A stretch of 64,000 bases of DNA from Opisthorchis felineus (Eukaryota; Platyhelminthes; Trematoda; Opisthorchiida; Opisthorchiidae): contig SJOL01004064.1 in the NCBI GenBank assembly GCA_004794785.1, positions 19,136 through 83,135 of the forward strand, given 5' to 3'. The notes below the pieces were generated by a model. That model made no database searches, was not told where the DNA came from, and saw nothing but the letters and a program-made list of their open reading frames with translations. The number at the start of each line of letters is the position of its first letter. Positions within the stretch are counted from its first letter, which is position 1. Shown in pieces: positions 55,930-64,000 of the stretch. The position numbers were made by a program, and so were the translations under genes.

Positions 55930-57109
55930 AGTAGCGTACATTACCCAGAGTTCTTTTGTTATTATATGTCTCCACCCCTTCTCAATGTAAGATCTCCACC
56001 TGGAATTTAATACCGTTCTCGGTACAAGCTTCACACTGGGCCCTGTGACAATTGTTGGTTCGAATTGACCGTACGAGTTACCGTGAACTAGTCAACTCAC
56101 TGGGTTATTGACTATTCCCCTTCATCTCACTCTTGCTGGGTTTGTTCGTAAACTGTATTCATCCAATATTACTAAAGACAGTATCAATAACTTCTTCGCC
56201 TTGCTAGTTCGTATCATTAATTTACTCCATTAGGACACTATGGCAGTTGCCGTTCGCGCGTTCTATATCCCCCATTGTATCTGGTTTCCTTTCGGAAATG
56301 AGATTTCCCTTTTCCGGTGTCCCTAATTCCCTTTTAATTCCCCGTACCATTTATCACAAATCCGTTGTGTGTTTGTTTAGTGCCCATCGCGATTCCAAAT
56401 GTCACTCAATTTTGGAGGGTTTTGTTGTTTAAGTCCTTGTTTGTTTTCCACTTGATTCTTCCTCTCGGTAGAAGCCTTTTATTGTTGTTCCCACTCGCTC
56501 GGTTGACTGTTCCGTCCCATTCTCATTTCACTGATCTATCGAGAGCTCTCCGAATGACTGACGTCGTCTCCCAGTTGCTGTAACTCGCGCGCCTGCCCTG
56601 TTGTCACCCGAACGTGTCGGTCATCGGGTAGAAAAAATCGAATAGGTTGAGGGTGGGATGCCAGGCTGGTGTTTGAGTGTGATGGTCGTTCGCACTGACG
56701 ACGAATGATCGCCTGGATGCATTCGTGTGCGTGTGTATATCGCTCAAAAAATCCGCACCACTAATCCCAACTTGGCAATCTTTTACTCACAAAACCCATT
56801 CTAGCTGTCATCTTCAAGTGTGCATAGGTGAAACCAACTCAAAAATCATTTCTGAGCGTTTTTTGGTTGTTCGAACTTAAACCTCTTTTTGGAATTTGGG
56901 AAACTGAGCCACGAGGGTGGTCATTAGTATCCCGCCGACCGTCTCTCCACTCTTTCTCATTGAGTTTGTTACCGTGTTAGTTGAAAAGTTTGGGGAACAC
57001 TTTATCTTTACTTTCGAGGAGCTGGTGTCAAAAATGGACTGTGCTGGTGTATTTTACTTTAGTAAAATGATGAATCCAAATGTTGTGAAACATCGGTAGC
57101 TTGGGTGAA
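55930..57109. other. LANCL intron 4, unassigned
   Basis: T-rich open frames at 56247-56583 show no domain. Nothing else recognised. Confidence 0.35.
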
Positions 57110-57215
57110 TTCATTAGTTGTTGACGTGTTTGCCAAACTTCACAGTTGATTTGCAAGCGTTTCGTCGCCATTCAAGGAGGCATCGTCAATGCAGTGTTGG
57201 GTGCGCTGACGGTAT
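57110..57215 (-). ncRNA. hammerhead-like family 3 copy
   Basis: On the minus strand TTGACGA, T, stem GCC/GGC with a 9-nt loop, GA, CGAAACGCTTGCAAATC. GAAAC is intact and CTGACGA has one change (C3T). Confidence 0.45.
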
Positions 57216-59309
57216 CTCTTCGAATGGTGAAAGAAAGTTTGTAATTTAACTGCGAAGCCGTGGATTAATGACATTCCAGGTGGGTTCTAGTACCCGAAAT
57301 GCCCTTGCTATTTGCTGATTTTCGGCTATAGTTGCCATCGACTGTTGCAGCTGTGGCACAAGAGTTGAACTACTGTCCAGTTGTTGATAGTTAGACAAGA
57401 GTAATCGGGCTATAAGTTGTGGGCTTGGAACATTTGGAAAGCAACTGAACGCTTTCACCTCTGAAATTTCTCGAGCACAGCATCATCTCTCTTCTCTGAA
57501 GAAACACTGAGTTCTTCAATGTGAAAATCTGTTAAAGCGCATGAAAAGCAAAACCTGACCTACATGTGCTGAAAAGATAAGAACCGCTGGCGGACAGCAT
57601 TGGCTCAAAGATTCGAACTCATTCTTACTGGTGTGGTTTATGGACACTCTCTAACTCCGAACGGCAATTGGCTGATCAGCAGCTCTTCAGTCCAGGAAAA
57701 GTTATCTAGAAGCGTATATACAGGATGTCGAATGACGAGCTCTCGCGCCGGTGGTAAAGCTTTGGGCGTTGGTTAAACACATTTTCTGCATGTGTACTGT
57801 TGAGAACAGCGGTGATCTGCCCCTCAGCATGAGTAACCTGGGTTTTTAAACCATCGTAAGTGGCTCAGTACGAAGCAGCGAACCCAACTGTCGAGTTCAT
57901 GGGAAATGACCGACTTGGAGTTACCTATTCGACGAGGATGTCGCAAGTGGTTGCATTTTTTAAAAATATTTTCTGTTGCTGTTCACTCAATAGCCTACTT
58001 TTCTGATTGGAAAAGAAATTCCCCTGATTCCCGTCACCTTCTCATCTGGAACAGCTCGCGCTTCAAGTTTTGTGTGTTTATGATCGAGAGAGAAAGAGGG
58101 CTGACTGTGAAAGCTGTTAGGATGAATAAAGGAGCGATTCGAGCACAGCTGCACAGCTTTCCTCCAGAAGTTAGCTCCTCTAGAGTGACAGACTTGTTCT
58201 AACTGTCTGCTGACCTTATCGAGCAATATCGATGGTCATTAGTGTTCGGTCAGCTGTCCCCTCCTGGTGAGAGCACCTCTCGGAAGTGACTGCTTTCGGT
58301 TGGCTTGGTCTCTTCAGGAGACCATTTCCCTTGGCTGAATAGATGTCAAACCGTTTTCTTGAAAGTTTGCTTGGGAGTATGTGGTCCTACGATCCATATA
58401 ACCATTAGCCAAAGTGGCTGACTGGCCTATCGAGGACGAGTTACTGATGAATATCTCCGCAATGAATCGTTCTCGGTGGAAAATTTACTCACTTCTATGG
58501 GTTTGTTTGCAAAACTTCGTGAGATTAGTCTCCCACGGTACCGCTTACCAAAGTGTCACATGATCGATCCCTCCACACCCATCTAAGAAAACCCGACAGA
58601 AGCGAAGTAGCCTTTTGGGAACCAGCCATATCCTTCCAGTACAATATTCAACAAAGAAGACACTTGCGCCACCTACCCCAGCATATACATTAGAACGGAT
58701 TGCACGTTCCTATAAGAATCGGGGCATTTATCAACTTGCTTACTTCATCTGACTACTTTACAGGAGGCCTTCCTTGATCTCCTCATGCAAGACAACAAGC
58801 GATTACGTAGACATACTAAAATTTGTCCATCATACACTTCAACTAATCGATCCAACTCATGTTACTATGTCCCTACCCGTCGTGCCAACTGTTCTTTTAA
58901 GCTCAAATCATAGCATTGTAGCCAACTGGTATGATCCGCTTTGTCACTGATTCCGAGAAGTGGTACGATACCTTATACCTTTGCTGGCTCCGCTAGTGAA
59001 TTGAATGGATGAAGCTTTAATAACTATCTTTGTCTTTTCAAAGACTCTAGGTTGTCTTTCTGGAGCATTCGCTCACCGCAGCAATCGGCTCGCTATCTGT
59101 GGCGGACAGGTGGCCAGTGCACTCAGCGACTATTAGCTCGTTTCAGCGCCAAATCGAGCGCTTTTGCGATTTCCACCCGCGATGTTACAGATGGTTACAT
59201 TTCACTTTACACAATATCGATTTGGTTGCATACTTCTCCCACTGGTAAGCTCGAATAGAACAAAAAACAACTCACTGTATGCTGAAATGTCTGTGCCTCT
59301 GTCTTCCGA
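57216..59309. other. LANCL intron 4, unassigned
   Basis: No feature recognised. A segment near 57560-57600 (tgtgctgaaaagataagaaccgctgg, split) weakly resembles the family 4 SINE 3' end. Confidence 0.3.
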
Positions 59310-59372
59310 GCCTAATAATCTGTTCGCAACGCCTTAGTTACCGATTGATGAGACATCGTCAGTGGGTGCACA
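59310..59372 (-). repeat. hammerhead-like family 3, decayed copy
   Basis: On the minus strand CACTGACGATGTCTCATCAATC aligns (in two parts) with other family 3 copies, with CTGACGA at 59362-59356. The GAAAC box is lost. Confidence 0.35.
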
Positions 59373-59880
59373 CCAAGGATTTCTACTGTATGTGCATTGG
59401 AACTTAACTGCCGGGTCGGAAATCTGCGAGAAGACGATATCATTCCAACACTCATATTGAAAGAGTTAAATTGATCGAAAAAGGGGGAGCCGCTCATGAT
59501 CATACGAGCACGCCTAATCTGAAAGTCCATTCGTTCTTTCTACGCTTCTGTTGAATTGAAAATCGCCACAGCGTATTACTAACCAATGGATTTGTATCTG
59601 ATGCCGGCTTTGCCTCTCTGTAGAGTTCTGCTCATGGCCGTACAGTATCCATGTGAGGCTATCAAAGTGGCTTCAGCTGACAGGGAAGCCGATCTTTCAT
59701 GTGCACAATCTCTTCACAACATTTTCACCAATGATCAGTTTCCACAACTATCATGATTACATCTGCTCAGCTTATCGCCCAGCTGGCTCTCATTCTCATT
59801 TTTGGTCGTTTTAATCATTCTCACATTCGATCGATTTATAATTATGTTTTTTCCTCTTGCCGGCTTCATTCTCGCCACAG
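59373..59880. other. LANCL intron 4, 3' end
   Basis: Contains the acceptor region cttcattctcgccacag. Nothing else seen. Confidence 0.4.
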
Positions 59881-60105
59881 GTTCTGGACATGGACTGATT
59901 GGGATCTTGTTCGCTCTGATGCTTTTCCCGAGCTATTTGCGATCTAATCCGGCTGCAGACCAAGCTGTACAACAAACTCTTCTCTATCTGATAAGTATTA
60001 CGTCGCCCCAGACAGGTAATCTGCCCTGCGCGATGGATGAAGTTGGGCCACAACGTCAACGCCCGGATTCAGATATACTCGTCCACTGGTGTCATGGTGC
60101 CACAG
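59881..60105 (+). CDS. LANCL: LANCL, exon 5, with first zinc-ligand motif
   Basis: Acceptor cgccacag ends at 59880. The two bases GT complete the Gly codon begun in exon 4, so phase 1 matches. It encodes SGHGLIGILFALMLFPSYLR (family AAHGLAGIyyyLm), LYLISITSPQTGNLPCAMDE, then RPDSDILVHWCHGATG. The Cys of HWCHG is the first zinc ligand of LANCL proteins. The second Cys and the His (CHGSaGN block) are expected in the next exon. The donor ACAG|gttagc is weaker than the others; it leaves in phase 1. Confidence 0.93.
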
Positions 60106-61504
60106 GTTAGCATATTTACTGGGTGGTGTCTTTGTCTGTCCTGTGTGAACTGTTTCCGATGATTCAGTAAGGTTGATTTTCAACAAGACAGTGAGAATGA
60201 CAATGTTAAGAGATAAATACATTTTGTACAATCTCGTCTACCGCAATACACGTAAGACGGAATAGAATGAAACAAAATACAGGGCTGATTGCATCGTTCA
60301 TATGGAACTGAACTGTAACGTGACCGTATCCTCAAAGTGACCCTCAGGTTTTTCTGAGCCCACATTACAGGCCAGAGTCGATTAATGGATATTGTCTCGA
60401 GGACCTTAGGTCTATATGGGCGATTGCTTCGTGCTATGACCAGATGCCTGGTCTTCTAAGTTAATTCAGGGTCATCCGACAAGGTACGAACTCGTTTAGC
60501 AGGAGTGCTTTTGTTCACGTTTCAAGCCTACGGCCACGTCTACCAATTTACTTACCCGCACAACTGCAGGTGAATGCAGTGATTAGTTGATAAAACTGGC
60601 GTTGGAGTTCTGACCGGCGGCAGTCACATAGCCCCTGATGGCTCAGGACCACGTTTGAAGGTCCGTTTGAAGTGGCTACAAACATGATCACCAGTGTAGG
60701 GGATCTCCTGGTGAACAGATTTCTTCTTGCGCCTCTTTGTGGCTCATTCTAAGGTGCGCTTCAGTGAAACGGTTTAACCCATATTTTACTCGTGAACTCG
60801 CTTGCAGGTTGTGTTGCGATGCCTGCGGCGTCCGGCTACAGGCGCGCTGAAAGCTCTAACAAATGTTAGGGGCTACTCATAACGAAATGTGGAACGGCTA
60901 TGAGAAGCTTATTTGTTGGGTGTCGTACTAAGTCTGCCGTTTTTCACCAGACATCGCAATGGCTACACTATGTTCTAAACTGTGACCTTGAGTTCTCAAA
61001 TCTTCTCGCCGTTACTTTTCACCTGACGGGTGGCGCGCTTGCGGTGTGTCGGGTTTCTGCACAGAGCTCTGGTGAACTGAACGGGTGAGGCAACCTTATA
61101 TTTGTTTCTATTCAACATCTGATTGAGTGTAAAGGAAAGTATTATCAACGAAACCCGTTTCCTGGTTCACTGTCACGTGACTGAGTTTAGTCAACGCCAT
61201 TTCACCAACAGTCCTCACGCGACTGTTGCTGTGCTGATTTCGACCCGACTTCTAAGCATGCATCTCACTCGTTTTCGGAATCCCTAAGGTGTACTCTATC
61301 GTCTGGTAATCGTGAATTCATTTGGTCATGTGGAAAAGATCAATTAGTCGTGGGGTACATGACCAGTGACAACTATGTCTCGTCAGCTGAAAGGGGCACG
61401 TGATTTTTCATCATTTTGCGACCCGTTGAGTACCACACGACGGGATAGTCGAAAGAGGTTAGGAGCTATCATTCCTATTTTTATTTCCAGTGACAAAAAC
61501 TGCT
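60106..61504. other. LANCL intron 5 (start), unassigned
   Basis: I searched in the required phase for the next LANCL exon (following HGATG) and found none, so the gene very probably continues beyond the window. Confidence 0.4.
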
Positions 61505-61602
61505 ACTGGTGGTCGTTGGTTTGTTCGCCAAGCTGGGCAGTTTGGTGGGAAACGCCTCATCATCTGTCAAGGTGATATCATCAGTGCGTCGTGAGTGGAA
61601 AT
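61505..61602 (-). ncRNA. hammerhead-like family 3 copy
   Basis: On the minus strand GACGCA, CTGATGA (61584-61578), TATCACC, loop, then ATGATGAGGCGTTTCC where GGTGACGAAACGTTTGC is expected. The first box is intact and the second box lost. Confidence 0.45.
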
Positions 61603-62157
61603 ACATTGAGGTTGCAGACTGCTAATGGTCCGTTTTGCCCGTTCACTTAACTAATGACCGAACCTAGACATCTCCCAGCACCGCTGAATGAGCACGGCAA
61701 CGCTTAGATCTGTCGTCCGCTTTTGCCGACTAACTCCATCTATCTTCTAGTTTACTAGTAAACGAATCTGACGCCCAGAACCACCATCGGAGAGTCCCAT
61801 GTGTAAGTGCGCTATTTCGCACTTTACTGTCCACAACAGAATCCTTAGCCTACATGAAGCAAATTCCACTGCAACGACCCTCAGCTAGTATTCACAGTGT
61901 GTGCACCCTGCTGTGTGATGCCTTCATAAACGTCGTACGTTTACCGGACTTCTGATCGTTTCCGAGTACAACGACCTCTATCTGTGTACAAACGCACTAA
62001 CTCAAACGGCATGTCTCGGAGACGTGGAAGGCCAATAATGAGGAATTTTCAAGTGATTAGCTCTACCGTACTACAAACCAGAAGACTTATACGTTCACTT
62101 TAGCGGTAAGGAATCGCCGTTGTTTCAGTTTTTGTGGTGTCCGACCAGGTGTAAATA
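61603..62157. other. LANCL intron 5, unassigned
   Basis: No feature recognised. Confidence 0.35.
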
Positions 62158-62340
62158 ATCGTTCAGCTGTAGCATCCTTTCGGTGCCTAACTGATATGCC
62201 ACCAGAAGGAAGCACGAGGACTGGTATACTGCCAGGTCGCCCAAGCCTAAACAGGGGAAGTCGAGAGGCAGAGGTCGAGTTCGAACCACGGACCTTCCGG
62301 TCAGTAAATTCGCGCTCTAACCACTGAGATATCTCGCCAT
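62158..62340 (-). mobile_element. tRNA-derived SINE, copy 15
   Basis: A full-length minus-strand SINE, with B box near 62280 and A-box region near 62330. Confidence 0.85.
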
Positions 62341-62479
62341 CTGAGCAGTTGTCCTCAAAATCAGGTGCATTATCAGAATGAAAATAGTTGTTGGCTGATT
62401 TCAAGTATGCCTTGTTTCAGGTAGTGTCCAGAAGTGAATCAGCAGTAATCGTCCCAGACAATCACAGAATATCAAGTCA

Positions 62480-62506
62480 TATCGTTCAGTTGTGACACTG
62501 TTTCGG
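62480..62506 (-). mobile_element. SINE 3'-end scrap
   Basis: 27 bp matching the SINE 3' end (ATCGTTCAGTTGTGACAC, on the strand shown); the rest is absent. Confidence 0.45.
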
Positions 62507-62689
62507 ATAGCCATCAATGAGCTGCAAATCTTTATCTGACACCAACTTATTTTTCAATGATGATAGACTCATCCAAATAGCCCCTCTTCATTGATGTCTT
62601 ACCCGGAGGTACTAATTTCATTTTCTCGACTTCACCTCTTTATTGTCTTGGGGACTGATCCTTAACGAAGACAATGCATGATACTTGCA

Positions 62690-62800
62690 AAATACACTCA
62701 ATTTCAGATTAATTTGGTCTTAACAGGAGAATAACCAGAATCCAGCTGAATATCTCGTTTATGACATTCTTATGAGTAGTATGCTCCGTCAGGAAGGACC
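62690..62800. repeat. family 2 body sequence without ribozyme hairpin
   Basis: It resembles 55385-55450 (ttgacaggaggctcaac / cttaacaggagaataacc, gaatctctcgttt / gaatatctcgttt). It then joins CTTATGAGTAGTATG, the 3' flank of family 2 elements, directly. Confidence 0.45.
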
Positions 62801-63471
62801 TAATATTCTTATTACATATCCTCCCTACGACTAAATTACGCCATTCGATCACATCCATGGCGCCACTTACGTGATTTGCAAGGTGCATCAAAAACTGCAG
62901 TTTCAGAGTTTCGGCTGCTCGGTCGTTCAAGGACTGTCGATATAAGTCATGTTCCTGAGGGAGAAACAGGGGACTGACATGAATATAATTCTCTGGCATC
63001 AAAAACACACTCAAGTCTGTCATATCTTGTACCCCGAGTATCCCAAGCACATGGTGCAACCTTAAGACATCTGCGACAGTAGTGTTATAAGTAGCATGAA
63101 GTTAAATAAAATTCCTCAATAGGTCGGGAAGGCTTCTGCAAAAATGAGGTGGTGCAAGAATTCATTTGCTTGATAGGCAACAACTACTTCATTGGGTCTG
63201 TCCGGTCTAAAGAAAATAGTTAGCAGGTTTCACAGCATCGAAAGGTCGGTAACAGGTAGTGAAACCGCACGCCACCTTGTAAGGTATTTCCCACAGAGAC
63301 TATCACAATGATAGTGAACAGGGCTGTTCACCCTTGGCTGCTGAATTATTTTTGAAGCGATTTTCAACGAGTCGGGATTTTACACACCTAGGGATTTTGT
63401 GTGTATTTTTGGCGTTGAATAAGGCGACATATATATGCAACCGGTAAATTACAAATATTTTGCGAAGTTGT
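62801..63471. other. LANCL intron 5, unassigned
   Basis: No feature recognised; the minus-strand open frame at 62709-63059 has no known domain. Confidence 0.35.
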
Positions 63472-63678
63472 CCATCATCAGGGGCGAGACGGCTCAGTGG
63501 TTAGGGCGCGACTTTACTTACCGGAAGGTCCGTGGTTCGAACCTGACCTCCGCCTCTCGACTTCCCCTGTCTAGGCTTGGGCAACCTGGCAGTATCCCAG
63601 CCCTCGTGCTTTCTTCGGGTATCATGGCGGTTAGGCACCGAAAGGGTGATACAGCTGAACGATTTTTTTCCACCATCA
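63472..63678 (+). mobile_element. tRNA-derived SINE, copy 16, with target-site duplication
   Basis: A full-length plus-strand SINE (63481-63669, T-run tail) between CCATCATCA (63472-63480) and CCACCATCA (63670-63678), a 9-bp duplication with one mismatch. Confidence 0.87.
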
Positions 63679-64000
63679 ATAGTTATTATGGTACGAAGTC
63701 AATCATTTTACGGACTTTCACTTTCAACAACCTGACTTGGACGGAATCAGTTGTTGTCTATTTACTGCGACTCCCTTCCCTACATCCCAACCAACTCTGT
63801 AGGATCACGACAGCGGTTCACATTCGCCGTGGCGCGTGATGCGATTAGCTTGCGGAATCTTTTACGGAGTGGTATTCACACTTTTTTTTCAGGATTACGA
63901 TTGTGTATTTCACGTTGATTTTGCTTTCCAGCTACCACTACTCCCACAGTGAGAAAACAGGGTTCTATCCCGGCGAAATACTGTTCAGGTGTCATTCCGT
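63679..64000. other. right edge, unassigned
   Basis: Two acceptor-like sites occur (ttttttttcag at about 63892, tgctttccag at about 63931). Neither opens a LANCL-like frame in the phase required. Confidence 0.35.

Noticed and set aside
60786..60870. Acceptor-like ttgcag followed by an open reading, as a possible next LANCL exon
   Set aside because: In the required phase it encodes nothing like the LANCL segment after HGATG and soon hits a stop.

Overview
This is eukaryotic, repeat-rich DNA and most probably comes from a parasitic flatworm, a trematode. The evidence is two intron-split animal genes on the + strand, a dense tRNA-derived SINE, relics of Ty3/gypsy, RTE-like and Penelope-like elements, and many hammerhead-ribozyme repeats resembling those known from schistosomes. 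The SINE reads like a repeat I associate with liver flukes of the Clonorchis/Opisthorchis group. That last point rests on memory, not on a search. There is no operon structure, and most open frames here are chance or transposon debris.

Layout. 0-7.6 kb is a graveyard of nested retroelements: two decayed minus-strand gypsy copies (about 0.4-2.6 and 3.7-5.9 kb), plus-strand RTE-like fragments (2.9-3.7 and 6.3-7.6 kb), and SINEs inserted into both gypsy copies. 8.1-16.35 kb holds a four-exon gene for the alpha subunit of protein farnesyltransferase / geranylgeranyltransferase I (FNTA), with canonical splice sites, matching phases and a polyadenylation signal at 16475. 16.5-24.5 kb is intergenic and repeat-bearing. 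From 24545 to the right edge lies the 5' two-thirds of a LanC-like (LANCL) gene: five exons spread over 35 kb, with the last exons outside the window. Its introns carry Penelope-like GIY-YIG and RT remnants (26.9-27.2, 39.6-40.3, 44.8-45.3 kb), gypsy pol remnants (27.5-27.8, 43.7-44.3 kb), an RTE-like remnant (52.0-52.7 kb) and many SINEs.

The most interesting layer is RNA-based. Several dispersed repeats that look like anonymous hairpins fold as type I hammerhead ribozymes. (1) A tRNA-headed SINE resembling schistosome Sm-alpha has one copy (48337-48381, minus) with an intact core, and three decayed copies. (2) A family of about 100 bp, with terminal inverted repeats acting as an extended stem I and the palindromic stem III ACCGGT, has eight copies. 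Two of these are direct repeats 272 nt apart, an arrangement like animal retrozymes. (3) A Penelope-associated family has CTGATGA and GAAAC boxes around a stem of ancestral form GTCACC/GGTGAC. Two further isolated hammerhead-like hairpins lie at about 0.3 and 50.4 kb.

The two host genes are not functionally linked in any way visible here. One encodes a cytosolic prenyltransferase subunit and the other a zinc- and glutathione-binding LanC-like protein. All statements on folding come from reading complementarity by eye, and all family assignments come from motif recognition.
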